From: Dehalococcoidales bacterium
Lineage (GTDB): Bacteria; Chloroflexota; Dehalococcoidia; Dehalococcoidales; Fen-1064
Length of the DNA stretch: 42,783 bases
Assembly: GCA_035529395.1 (NCBI GenBank)
Contig: DATKWT010000080.1
Coordinates: forward strand, 1 to 42,783
Direction: 5' to 3'
The notes under the pieces are model-generated. The model worked only from the letters and a program-made list of their open reading frames with translations. It was not told the DNA's origin and did no database searches. The position numbers and the translations under genes were made by a program. This document shows positions 15,556 through 22,892 of this stretch, piece after piece. Numbering within the stretch: the first letter of the stretch is position 1; each line of letters starts with the position of its first letter.

Positions 15556-16434
15556 TCAGTAGTAAGTTCCGGAATATACTTTCCACAGTCGCCCCCACTC
15601 CTCAAGGGACAGGGTCTCCGCCCGCCGCTTCGGTTCGATTCCGGACTCTTCCAGCATACGTAGCACCTCTGCTCTGGGTAACCCCAGTCCCCGCACCAGG
15701 GAGTTGACCAGTTGCTTGCGGGAAGCGCTGAACCCGGCCCGCACCACACTGAAGAAACCCGCCTCGTCACTCACCGCCACCATCGGTTCGGTGGACACGC
15801 TTATCTTTAGTATTGCGGAATCAACATCCGGCACCGGATAGAAGCACTCTGCCGGTACGTGGCCGACAATCTCCGGCTCTCCGTAGAGCTGCACGCCCAC
15901 GCTGAGCAGGCTCATCCGGCCCGGTTTTGCGGCAATGACTTCAGCCACCTCCTTCTGCACCATCACCACCATAGTCCTCGGTCTTGTCGAAGCCTCCAGG
16001 AAGTGTCGCAGTACCGGCGAGGTGATGTAGTAGGGCAGATTGGCCACTACCTTGTACTCAGGCCCCCCGGCTTCCCGCAGAAGGACTGCCGGGTCTATCT
16101 TAAGGATATCTCCATTGATGATGGTAATATTATCGAAAGCAGCCAGGGACTCCTTCAGGACTGCGGCAAGCCTGTCATCCAGCTCGACGGCAACCACCCG
16201 GCCGGCCCTTTCGACCAACTTACGGGTCAGGACGCCCAGCCCAGGGCCAATCTCAACAACAACATCGGTCGAAGCAAGCTCGGCAGACTCGATAATCAGC
16301 CGCAGTACACTTTCATCGACGAGGAAGTGCTGTCCCAGTCCCTTTCTTGCTCGCAGACCGGCATGACGCAGCAACCGTCTGGTCTGCACAAGAAGCGATT
16401 CCCTTTCCGGTCGAGGACGACTGGCAGGAGTCAT
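15556..16434 (-). CDS. rsmA: 16S rRNA (adenine1518/1519-N6) dimethyltransferase
   Basis: 292 residues from ATG 16434. KGLGQHFLVDESVLRLII, the SAM motif VVEIGPGLGVLTRKL, VAVELDDRLA, INGDILKID and the catalytic VVANLPYYITSP are all present. The C-terminal helical domain contains ECFYPVPDVDSAIL and AGFSASRKQLVNSL. It dimethylates two adjacent adenosines in the 3' hairpin of 16S rRNA late in 30S assembly. Its ATG overlaps the stop of the upstream GNAT (ATGA), so translation is coupled. Confidence 0.95.
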   Translation of the reverse strand: MTPASRPRPERESLLVQTRRLLRHAGLRARKGLGQHFLVDESVLRLIIESAELASTDVVVEIGPGLGVLTRKLVERAGRVVAVELDDRLAAVLKESLAAFDNITIINGDILKIDPAVLLREAGGPEYKVVANLPYYITSPVLRHFLEASTRPRTMVVMVQKEVAEVIAAKPGRMSLLSVGVQLYGEPEIVGHVPAECFYPVPDVDSAILKISVSTEPMVAVSDEAGFFSVVRAGFSASRKQLVNSLVRGLGLPRAEVLRMLEESGIEPKRRAETLSLEEWGRLWKVYSGTYY

Positions 16435-17042
16435 TCGCCGCTCCTCATTACGACAACATCCTCGTGTCGGGGTCGGAACCTCTCCCGGTCCCTTTCCCAT
16501 TCGGAGCGCAGCAGGCTGAGAAACCATTCATCCCGCCACTCCCCACGCTTGATGACGTCGCTTCTCAAGGTACCGTCCAGGGAAAAACCGTTCTTCTCCA
16601 GCGCCCGTCTGCTGCCCACATTCCCGACAAATACACCCGCATGCGCGCGCACTACACCGAGATACTCAAAGGAGAAGTGGCAGACAAGGCGAATCGCCTC
16701 GGTCATGTAGCCCCGGTTCCAGTAGGGCGCACCCAGCCAGTAGCCGACGTTGGCCTGCAAAGGGTGCTCTTTCAGGCGAGAGCCGATGCATCCTATCAGT
16801 CCGGGGTGGTCGGTACGCTCAATGGCCAGGTTGCAGCCTTCGCCGGTCTCCAGTCCTGCCTGATAGCGGCGGAAGACGTCGGACATCTCTGCTTCGTCCG
16901 CCGGGCCCTCCCACAACAGGCGTGATAGCACCTCTTCGTCGGACACGAGACGGTAGGCGTCCGCAGTATCAGTGGGCTGCGCGGGACGAAGCCGGACCCT
17001 GTCCCCCACAAGCTCGATGCACTCGAAACCAGGGGGAGACAT
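16431..17042 (-). CDS. RimJ/RimL-type GNAT acetyltransferase
   Basis: 203 residues. GDRVRLRPAQPTDTADAYRLVSDEEV, GYWLGAPYWNRGYMTEAIRLVCHFSFEYLGVVRAHAGVFVGNVGSRRALEKNGF and the closing WFLSLLRSEW follow the RimJ/RimL pattern; RGYMTEA is the acetyl-CoA loop. It starts one base after the herA stop and overlaps rsmA by four bases, linking DNA-repair and ribosome genes in one mRNA. RimJ-like enzymes usually modify protein N-termini; the target here is unknown. Confidence 0.85.
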   Translation of the reverse strand: MSPPGFECIELVGDRVRLRPAQPTDTADAYRLVSDEEVLSRLLWEGPADEAEMSDVFRRYQAGLETGEGCNLAIERTDHPGLIGCIGSRLKEHPLQANVGYWLGAPYWNRGYMTEAIRLVCHFSFEYLGVVRAHAGVFVGNVGSRRALEKNGFSLDGTLRSDVIKRGEWRDEWFLSLLRSEWERDRERFRPRHEDVVVMRSGE

Positions 17043-17043
17043 T

Positions 17044-18639
17044 TCAGTCCCAGAGCTCCTCGATGTCCTTCTGCGCCCGCTGGCCGGTATCTCCGGCCGG
17101 CATAAAGCGCTTGTAAGACTCCGCCGAGCCGTACTCCAGGGGCTGGAACGCCACCGGCATCGGCACGGCGTGGCCGAAGATGAGCGCCTGCCGCTTCGGG
17201 GCCAGCTTGGAGAGCACCGACTTCAGCTCATTCTTCCCGGCAACACCGGCAAGCACGCTGTCGATATCCCTCTCGTTGTCGAGCAGGCAGGTTATCTTGG
17301 TGCCCATCTGGGACATAACCTCTTCGTCGATGCCGCTCGGTCTCTGGTCGATTACCAGCAGACTGACATTATACTTGCGCATCTCACGGGCGATTGTACC
17401 GAAGATAGCCTGGCTGGCAACCTCCCGGTTGAGGAACTTGTGCGCTTCCTCAATGGTGATAACCAGGGGATTCGGCTGGGCAAGACCCTCACCCATCGCT
17501 CGCTCCATCCTCTCCTGGTACTGGGCATAGATGCGCCGTGCGAGCATGTTGGCCACCAGCATATAGGCGGTGATATCCCGATACCGGCCGAACTCGAGGA
17601 CGACGTTCATGCCGCGGTCTAGGTATTCCAGCATGGTGCGGACAGCATTGGTGGGTACATGGGGCTGGATGAAGGGCAGCCGCCGGATTGTCTGGAGACC
17701 TCTCTGGAGATTCTTCAGGGTGCTTTCGTGTATGTTCAGACCTTCCGGTATTTCATCGGAGTCCTGCAGGGCAAGCGTCCTCTCTATCCACTCACCACGG
17801 AACCTGCGATGCAGTTGATAGACTGCCTCAACCGCCGGCTCGGTAAGGTTCAGTGTCTGGCGGAGTAATACAATGTCTTCCGGCTCAATCTCGTCATACC
17901 CTATTCTGACCACGAAGTCGGTACTCACACCCCGGTGTCGCGAGTTCTCTTCGTCCAGGGTGAACACGGCCACCTGGTCCGGGAATAGCTGCTTCAATGC
18001 CTTGACCTTACGATGGCCCTCCTCGCTGCTCCCCTCCCAGCCGTACTCGTTGTGCATGTCGAATATCAGATTGACCGCCTTGCTCTTCTGGAGCATACCG
18101 ATGAGCAGAATCCGGGTGAGGAAGGTCTTGCCGGTGCCGCTCTTGCCGAAGATGCCGTTGGAGCGCTTGACAAATTCCGGCAGGTCGAGGCACAGTTTGG
18201 TCTCCATGTCCAGCGGGTTGCCGACGTTGAAGCGAGTATCGTCCTCTTCACCGAAGATAAGCTCCATATCCGTGTCCGAAGCCAGGTTCACCGCCGAGAA
18301 ATGGCTGGGAACGGTCTTCACCGGCTCCGGCCCCTCGATACCCATCGTCAGCATGGGCAGGACGTGGAGAGCCCCGTAGGTGGCCGTCCCGTTAAGCACC
18401 TCGGACAGGAAAGAATCGCCTTCACGGGGCGGGGCAACGGTAAGCTCGGGGTCGGTCACACCGAGGCTGATATCGGTAATCATGCCGAAGAAGCGCCGCT
18501 GTCGTCCCTCGATGGTGACATAGCGCCCGACCACCATATCCTCTACCGAAGCCGCGCTATCCAGCCTGACCTCAGTGCCTTTGTCTACCGAACCGGAAAC
18601 AACGATACCGAGTCGCTGATTGATATTCTCTTCAGTCAC
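17044..18639 (-). CDS. herA: HerA-like DNA translocase ATPase
   Basis: 531 residues. The N-terminal ~85 residues form a HAS-type beta barrel (GIVVSGSVDKGTEVRL, VGRYVTIEGRQRRFFGMITDI). The FtsK/HerA RecA core has Walker A GKSGTGKT (165-172), Walker B VITIEEAH (393-400) and a downstream DQRPSGIDEEVMSQ segment with the arginine-finger region. HerA forms a hexamer that feeds DNA to the NurA nuclease for end resection; nurA and a HAS-barrel gene lie upstream in the same direction. No Sir2 or DUF4297 effector is present, which separates it from known HerA defence pairs. Confidence 0.9.
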   Translation of the reverse strand: MTEENINQRLGIVVSGSVDKGTEVRLDSAASVEDMVVGRYVTIEGRQRRFFGMITDISLGVTDPELTVAPPREGDSFLSEVLNGTATYGALHVLPMLTMGIEGPEPVKTVPSHFSAVNLASDTDMELIFGEEDDTRFNVGNPLDMETKLCLDLPEFVKRSNGIFGKSGTGKTFLTRILLIGMLQKSKAVNLIFDMHNEYGWEGSSEEGHRKVKALKQLFPDQVAVFTLDEENSRHRGVSTDFVVRIGYDEIEPEDIVLLRQTLNLTEPAVEAVYQLHRRFRGEWIERTLALQDSDEIPEGLNIHESTLKNLQRGLQTIRRLPFIQPHVPTNAVRTMLEYLDRGMNVVLEFGRYRDITAYMLVANMLARRIYAQYQERMERAMGEGLAQPNPLVITIEEAHKFLNREVASQAIFGTIAREMRKYNVSLLVIDQRPSGIDEEVMSQMGTKITCLLDNERDIDSVLAGVAGKNELKSVLSKLAPKRQALIFGHAVPMPVAFQPLEYGSAESYKRFMPAGDTGQRAQKDIEELWD

Positions 18640-18642
18640 TAC

Positions 18643-19107
18643 CTACTCCTCCAGGTCCCATCTGTAGCGGCACTTCTGCCTTTCACCCTCCCGATACATG
18701 TCGGTATCCTCCGGCAGGTCAACAATCTCAACAAACTCACAGTCAAGTATTTCGCACGTCCTGCGCGACGGATGGTTCTCAGGGTCGCAGGTTATCCACA
18801 ATACGTTGAGGCCGTGGTCTAGAGCAACCTGCCTGACGAGATTGCAAGCCTTGGCGGCATAGCGGTTGCCCCGGTATCTCTCGTTAATCCCGTACCCGAT
18901 GTGACCGGCATACTTTATCACGTGTTCCGTATTCCCAATCCGCAGGCTGACGCCGCCAATCGCCCCGGGCTTACCCGACAGGTGAATATCAAACTCGTAC
19001 ACCGGTAGATACTCCTTCTGTGGATTGGCAGGCCGTTTCTGACTGACAACGATCTCTATCTCGCCGTCAGTCAGTACTCCGTAGTCATTGAACCTGAAAT
19101 CGTTCAT
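18643..19107 (-). CDS. GNAT family N-acetyltransferase
   Basis: 154 residues from ATG 19107. The central segment HVIKYAGHIGYGINERYRGNRYAAKACNLVRQVALDHGL holds the acetyl-CoA loop RGNRYAA, and WITCDPENHPSRRTCEILDCEFVEIVDLP is the C-terminal half; this is a divergent but recognisable GNAT. An in-frame GTG at 19119 is too close to the AGGAGT to be used. It lies between the HAS-barrel gene and herA, three bases from herA, so it is part of that operon. Substrate unknown. Confidence 0.75.
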   Translation of the reverse strand: MNDFRFNDYGVLTDGEIEIVVSQKRPANPQKEYLPVYEFDIHLSGKPGAIGGVSLRIGNTEHVIKYAGHIGYGINERYRGNRYAAKACNLVRQVALDHGLNVLWITCDPENHPSRRTCEILDCEFVEIVDLPEDTDMYREGERQKCRYRWDLEE

Positions 19108-19121
19108 TACAGACAGCACTC

Positions 19122-19724
19122 CTATTCCGGCGGCACAATCCTTTCCAGAATCGCCCTGAGCCGGCCGTACTCGCCACTGAGAAGCGTCGCCAGTTCCTTC
19201 CCCGCCGCAACGAGGAAGCCCCGGTTGTCCTCGTGGGCCTCGCTCATTTGGCGCAGGGTTGCCGCAACCAGTTCCTCCACCGCTACCGGTAGCGCTGTGC
19301 CGAGCAGCAGGCTCAGGAAATCAAATGAAGTGCTGAAGTCCCTGACGCTGTCCGGGGGGCACCGGTAGACGAAGCTGTGGATGCGGGCCGGCCGTGCCGG
19401 AAGGTACTGGAGCAGCTTGCCCCCCTCGGCATGTCCCACTACTAACGCGCTGAACTCACTACGGAGCAGCTTCTCAAGCTGGGGGCTGGCCTGGTAGACC
19501 GCCTCCTCGGTAGCTTCATCCTTGCCGCGGGCGATGGGACGCCGTCCCGGCTCCAGGCTGGCCGTGGCGGCATAATAGACAACGCCGAGAAGCTCTTCTC
19601 CGACATCGCCCACCTGCACCAGGCTGCCCAATGGCGGCGGCTGGTAGAGCTCGTAGCACTCGGCGACGAGCTGGGTGGTACTGGCCTCGATTACCTCACC
19701 GACTCTTTCCGCTGATTCAGTCAT
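19122..19724 (-). CDS. HAS-barrel domain protein of the HerA/NurA cluster
   Basis: 200 residues. The first ~90 residues, VGEVIEASTTQLVAECYELYQPPPLGSLVQVGD, are the beta-barrel opening of HAS (HerA-ATP synthase) domains, also found at the N-terminus of HerA itself. The rest, including LPARPARIHSFVYRCPPDSVRDF and helices rich in Leu/Glu, has no recognised motif. A separate HAS-barrel protein between nurA and herA fits an accessory subunit that docks on the hexamer. Family assignment is from pattern memory, so confidence is moderate. Confidence 0.7.
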   Translation of the reverse strand: MTESAERVGEVIEASTTQLVAECYELYQPPPLGSLVQVGDVGEELLGVVYYAATASLEPGRRPIARGKDEATEEAVYQASPQLEKLLRSEFSALVVGHAEGGKLLQYLPARPARIHSFVYRCPPDSVRDFSTSFDFLSLLLGTALPVAVEELVAATLRQMSEAHEDNRGFLVAAGKELATLLSGEYGRLRAILERIVPPE

Positions 19725-19734
19725 TCCCGGTTCT

Positions 19735-19809
19735 CTACTTCTTCTTCTCTTCCTTCTTCTCCTTTTTCTGCTTGGATTTCTTGACGTTCTTTCTGCCCTT
19801 GGTGCCCAT
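19735..19809 (-). CDS. 24-residue lysine-rich microprotein
   Basis: ATG 19809 is preceded by GGGAGG at a good distance (GGGAGGTAACA then ATG) and runs 25 codons to TAG 19735. The product begins MGTKGRKNVKKSKQK and continues with Lys/Glu only; 13 of 24 residues are Lys. It ends 10 bases before the HAS-barrel ATG. The Shine-Dalgarno strength and position in the operon make translation likely. It could bind nucleic acid, act as a translational leader for the HAS-barrel gene, or be a fragment. Confidence 0.5.
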   Translation of the reverse strand: MGTKGRKNVKKSKQKKEKKEEKKK

Positions 19810-19837
19810 TGTTACCTCCCGGTAGAATTTATGATTC

Positions 19838-19933
19838 CGGGGACCCCATCCCCGTGCGGCCCAGGTGGGCCGCCTTTCCCTTCCCCTTCAAGGGGAAGGG
19901 AAGGATTTATGTAAGAGGGGCTGCGCCCCTCTT
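19838..19933. repeat. Cluster of palindromes between the GNAT and the microprotein
   Basis: Three hairpins follow each other: GCGGCCCA/TGGGCCGC around 19856, TTCCCTTCCCCTT/AAGGGGAAGGGAA (19876-19902, arms almost touching), and AAGAGGGGC/GCCCCTCTT (19913-19933, loop TGC). No gene is encoded. The central arm resembles the TTCCTTTTCCCC hairpin at 41577-41607, suggesting a dispersed repeat family. It may also terminate or stabilise mRNA between the two halves of the nurA-herA gene run. Confidence 0.6.
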
Positions 19934-20049
19934 CGACTCCCTGTTGGTGCGCTCTGTGACTACAGTTGGTATAATCCACGATATTCTACAACAAAGTAGG
20001 TGGTGTCTGCGTATTCTATACCCACACGGTCGACCGGTGCAACAGGGTG

Positions 20050-20679
20050 CTATTGCTGACGGGACTTCTCCCTCAACATGGCCCGGAGAACAATATCGGT
20101 GCTCGGGATTTCCCCTTCCTCAAGTACCTTGAAGTTGTAATGCTGGTAAATGGAAACATTCTTCTCCTCTTCGGTATCAAGATAGCAGGGCAGATTCTCC
20201 CTGTCTATTCTGGCAAGCATGGGTTTCAACAGTCTACTGGCATACCCCTTTCCCTGATAAGCGGGGTCCACACCGATAGCCTGGAGAAACCAGTGGAGGA
20301 AAGGCGCATGACGTTTGTGCGCCGCATCTATGAAACCGGTAACGGGGCTCTGCCTTGACAGGAAGTCTCTGCTATATCTGAATGGGAGAGACAATGCGCC
20401 AGCCCGTATCATTCTCCACTGGGACATATTCTCGCCCCTTTCCGATGGTATCCACACGGCTACACCTTCCAGGTTCTGAGAAGTCGCGTAAACCTCTCCA
20501 TAGCGAATACTATCGCGGACCACTATTTCGAAAAGGTAGTGCAGCTTGTTCTTCCTTTCCACAGGGTCCGGAAGCAGATGGGTAAATATCGGGGAATCCT
20601 GAAACGCACGGGATAGAACCCGGGCCGCAGGTTTTACTCCTGACTTTCCCACCGGCATGAGATTCTTCAAGTCGTCCAC
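20050..20679 (-). CDS. GNAT family N-acetyltransferase
   Basis: 209 residues. PAARVLSRAFQDSPIFTHLLPD at the N-terminus, then LQAIGVDPAYQGKGYASRLLKPMLARID with the acetyl-CoA loop QGKGYAS, then LPCYLDTEEEKNVSIYQHYNFKVLEEGEIP. This is the large plain GNAT type often annotated as toxin- or drug-acetylating, but the substrate is unknown. It lies between nurA and the HAS-barrel gene on the same strand, separated from both by intergenic palindromic DNA, so it may be a separate insertion into the cluster. Confidence 0.8.
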   Translation of the reverse strand: MDDLKNLMPVGKSGVKPAARVLSRAFQDSPIFTHLLPDPVERKNKLHYLFEIVVRDSIRYGEVYATSQNLEGVAVWIPSERGENMSQWRMIRAGALSLPFRYSRDFLSRQSPVTGFIDAAHKRHAPFLHWFLQAIGVDPAYQGKGYASRLLKPMLARIDRENLPCYLDTEEEKNVSIYQHYNFKVLEEGEIPSTDIVLRAMLREKSRQQ

Positions 20680-20724
20680 AGCCGTTTTCTCCTTACTACG
20701 AAGATGTACTTCCGTAAGTAATGG

Positions 20725-20752
20725 CTAGATCCACCTCGTTCTCTTGTTCCGG
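20725..20752. repeat. Degenerate copy of the nurA 3' end
   Basis: These 28 bases match 20916-20943, the last codons and stop of nurA, at 23 positions. Read on the minus strand they encode NKRTRWI-stop against SKRTRWV-stop in nurA. The two copies flank the palindromic element at 20763-20898. It is not a functional gene. Confidence 0.7.
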
Positions 20753-20762
20753 CCAGACCCCC

Positions 20763-20898
20763 TGTCATTGCGAGCTTATCTACTGGCTTTGCTAGCAGGC
20801 CGAAGCTGAAGCAATCTCATCTTTGTAGATTGCGTGCCGCTGAAACCAGCGGCCTGGCGACAGGCCGACGAAAAGTCGGCACGCTCCTCGCAATGACA
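20763..20898. repeat. MITE-like palindromic repeat with 12-bp terminal inverted repeats
   Basis: TGTCATTGCGAG (20763-20774) and CTCGCAATGACA (20887-20898) are perfect inverted ends of a 136-bp element. Inside are four small hairpins: GCAATCT/AGATTGC (20811-20833), GCCGCT/AGCGGC, GCCTG/CAGGC and GCCGAC/GTCGGC (20864-20880). There is no coding capacity. One end sequence recurs at 40231-40242, so this is one copy of a dispersed family. Similar TCATTGCGAG repeats are widespread in bacterial genomes. Confidence 0.75.
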
Positions 20899-20915
20899 CA
20901 CGGTGTAGAAGCCAT

Positions 20916-22109
20916 CTATACCCACCTTGTTCTCTTGCTCCAGCTCTTTGCCGAGCCGGTAGTGGGTAATTTCTCCTCCACCAGGGACAATTCCACCAGC
21001 CGCCAGAAGCCGGCGGCATCGGCGCCGGTGACGACCGCCTTCTCGTGGGCCTCACTCAGCGCCACCGGGTAACCATGCCCGCGCCGGCACTGGTCAAGGA
21101 TAAGGCTGTGGGCCAGGCCAAGCAGACTGTCGTTGTTGGCCACCCAGTAAGGCACCTCGACCCGGGCAACCTCGTCATCCAGGTTCAGGTAGAAGAAGTG
21201 CACCTGGTGGGGGCCGTACCGACTCTGGATTTTGGAAGAGCTGATGAAGGTGTCCGACCTCTCCCCCGGCTCAAGCAGCCCGGCAAAAAGCTCGCGGTCG
21301 CGCACACCGGCCACGGCATCACACTCCCTGGTCTCACACGCTGGACAGTGGTCGCTGTCGACTGTCTCCCGGGGGCAGAGCGCCACCCGCAGGGCATTGA
21401 CGACATCCATACTGCGGGGAAAGCTGATGTAGCTCGCCACAGCAAGCTGTCTCTCCCCGCTCAGCTTGCGCAGCCCCTCCAGACACCTCAGGAACCCTTT
21501 GTCCAGCAACTCCTCGGTGACGAACTCAGGGTATGGCTCCAGCCCCCAGAGTATCAGAGAGCCGTCGAGCAGTGCCACGGTCGGGCTATCCGTTGACGCC
21601 TCGGCCGCCAGCTCGGACAACCGGCGGGCTTCATCGACGGCACGCTTCATGCCCAGGAGCGCGCCTTCAATCACCTGCTCACGACCACGCACTCCGGGTG
21701 CGGCAATCACCAGGTCTTCATCCCCGGAATAGAGGCTGGGCTGGCTGTCCAGAACGGCCGCCGGACTGGTACCGTAGCGCAGCACCACCGAGCCGATGTT
21801 TATCAGGTAGCACCGGGCAGCACGGTGCCGGTCAACGTCAATATGGGAGCCGTCAGTGGCAACCACGGTGAAGTCGGCAGGTGTTGCAGGCGCCTCGTGA
21901 TGTCCGTCAAGCCCGTCCACCAGACCGGCCACCAGCCAGGTCGTCCGGCTGGCATCAATCTTATTTTTGAGGGCTTCCACGTCACCGGCGTACCTGCCGA
22001 GGGCCTCCCGGGCATGCTCAAGGCGTTCCTGACGCTCCCGGCCTCTGGCCTTCAGCCGGGCCACCATATCGCCCACCTGGGAAATGAGCTTCGTAAGGTC
22101 CAGGGACAT
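20916..22109 (-). CDS. nurA: NurA-domain nuclease
   Basis: 397 residues from ATG 22109. An N-terminal coiled-coil region (MVARLKARGRERQERLEHAREAL) precedes the NurA RNase H-like core. VVATDGSHIDVDRH (Asp86) and VALLDGSLILW (Asp182) carry conserved manganese-binding aspartates. NurA resects DNA ends with HerA. Unusual here is a four-cysteine group, Cys245, Cys255, Cys258 and Cys263 (CPACETREC), which could bind zinc or an iron-sulfur cluster. A TTG at 22124 is in frame, but GGGGGTGG between it and ATG 22109 is the better RBS. The 3' end is adjacent to a repeat element and partly duplicated beyond it. Confidence 0.87.
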   Translation of the reverse strand: MSLDLTKLISQVGDMVARLKARGRERQERLEHAREALGRYAGDVEALKNKIDASRTTWLVAGLVDGLDGHHEAPATPADFTVVATDGSHIDVDRHRAARCYLINIGSVVLRYGTSPAAVLDSQPSLYSGDEDLVIAAPGVRGREQVIEGALLGMKRAVDEARRLSELAAEASTDSPTVALLDGSLILWGLEPYPEFVTEELLDKGFLRCLEGLRKLSGERQLAVASYISFPRSMDVVNALRVALCPRETVDSDHCPACETRECDAVAGVRDRELFAGLLEPGERSDTFISSSKIQSRYGPHQVHFFYLNLDDEVARVEVPYWVANNDSLLGLAHSLILDQCRRGHGYPVALSEAHEKAVVTGADAAGFWRLVELSLVEEKLPTTGSAKSWSKRTRWV

Positions 22110-22150
22110 ATCGGCCACCCCCAAGGAATGCCAACCCGTACTATACCGAA

Positions 22151-22179
22151 AGTATAGTGAATCAGGCCGGTGAACTCAA
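22151..22179 (-). promoter_or_regulatory. Promoter of nurA with overlapping inverted repeat
   Basis: On the minus strand, TTGAGT (+ 22174-22179) and TATACT (+ 22151-22156) are 17 bases apart, placing the start near 22145, about 35 bases before the ATG. The -10 box is one arm of an inverted repeat ACTATAC-N5-GTATAGT (22140-22158), so a protein bound there would block it. Confidence 0.5.
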
Positions 22180-22218
22180 GGAGAACGTATAACTTCAGTG
22201 TGTGAAATAAAGTCAGTA

Positions 22219-22227
22219 TGTTACAAT
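22219..22227 (+). promoter_or_regulatory. Extended -10 promoter for the LysE-family gene
   Basis: TGTTACAAT fits TGnTAnAAT. The ATG at 22218 lies within this element, so it cannot be the start codon if the promoter is real. Transcription would begin near 22233, leaving a very short leader that contains GGAGGGG. Confidence 0.45.
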
Positions 22228-22244
22228 CTGGGAGGGGTGTCGCC

Positions 22245-22856
22245 TTGCTGCCAGTCCTGCTGAGTGTAGCCGTAATCTCGTTGTCCGGCGTGATGATGCC
22301 CGGACCGATGTTTGCTATCACCGTGGCCAAGAGCTACCGCAGCCCCTGGGCAGGGCCGCTGATAGCCATCGGCCACGCCGTGATAGAAGTCCCTCTGATA
22401 CTGCTGATATACTTCGGCTTTGCCCGGTTCTTTGAGAACACCACGGTGCAACTCGTGCTGAGCATAGCCGGGGGAGTGATGATTATCTGGCTCGGCATCG
22501 GCATGTTCCGCGCCCGCACCGAGGTGGTCCACCAGGGCCGGGACCTGTCCTACAATGCAATCACTGCCGGCATCGTCCTCAGCGCCCTCAACCCGTTCTT
22601 TCTGCTCTGGTGGGCGACCGTGGGCAGTATGCTCATCATGAAGGTGGTCGACTATGGTGCTGCCGGACTGGTGGCGTTCACCGCGGTACACTGGTCATGC
22701 GACCTGGTGTGGCTGTCTATCGTGTCCGTCCTGATATACAGGACACAGGCGCTGTGGGGGAAACGGTTCCAGGAAGGGTTGTTTATCGCGTGCAGCCTGC
22801 TGCTGGTGGGCTTCGGGGGCTGGTTCATCGTGTCCGGTATCCAGCAGGCGGTGTAG
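22245..22856 (+). CDS. LysE/RhtB family exporter
   Basis: 203 residues from TTG 22245, with GGAGGGG eight bases upstream. Six hydrophobic helices. The signature is LSGVMMPGPMFAITVAKSYR, close to the first helix, followed by GHAVIEVPLILLIYFG. ALNPFFLLWWATVG in the middle is the second conserved Asn-Pro motif. Relatives export amino acids or other small metabolites. An in-frame ATG at 22218 would fall inside the -10 box and is rejected. It is divergent from nurA and convergent with the CDF gene. Confidence 0.85.
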   Translation: MLPVLLSVAVISLSGVMMPGPMFAITVAKSYRSPWAGPLIAIGHAVIEVPLILLIYFGFARFFENTTVQLVLSIAGGVMIIWLGIGMFRARTEVVHQGRDLSYNAITAGIVLSALNPFFLLWWATVGSMLIMKVVDYGAAGLVAFTAVHWSCDLVWLSIVSVLIYRTQALWGKRFQEGLFIACSLLLVGFGGWFIVSGIQQAV

Positions 22857-22892
22857 GCTCCTACTGCCGTAGGGTGTAGGCTAGTACTGCCG
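22850..22892. repeat. 20-bp imperfect direct repeat across two convergent stop codons
   Basis: GGTGTAGGCTCCTACTGCCG (22850-22869) and GGTGTAGGCTAGTACTGCCG (22873-22892) match at 18 of 20 positions, period 23. The first covers the LysE-family stop, the second the CDF stop. It probably arose by a small tandem duplication; no stem-loop terminator is seen here. Confidence 0.7.

Noticed and set aside
20763-20898. Insertion sequence or transposon
   Set aside because: There is no transposase or any open frame; only a small non-coding element with inverted ends.
17044-22109. HerA-based phage-defence system of the Sir2/DUF4297 type
   Set aside because: No Sir2, DUF4297 or other effector domain is present; HerA with HAS-barrel protein and NurA points to DNA end processing, though a defence role is not excluded.
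22218-22244. ATG 22218 as start of the LysE-family gene
   Set aside because: It lies in an extended -10 box and upstream of the GGAGGGG that serves TTG 22245.
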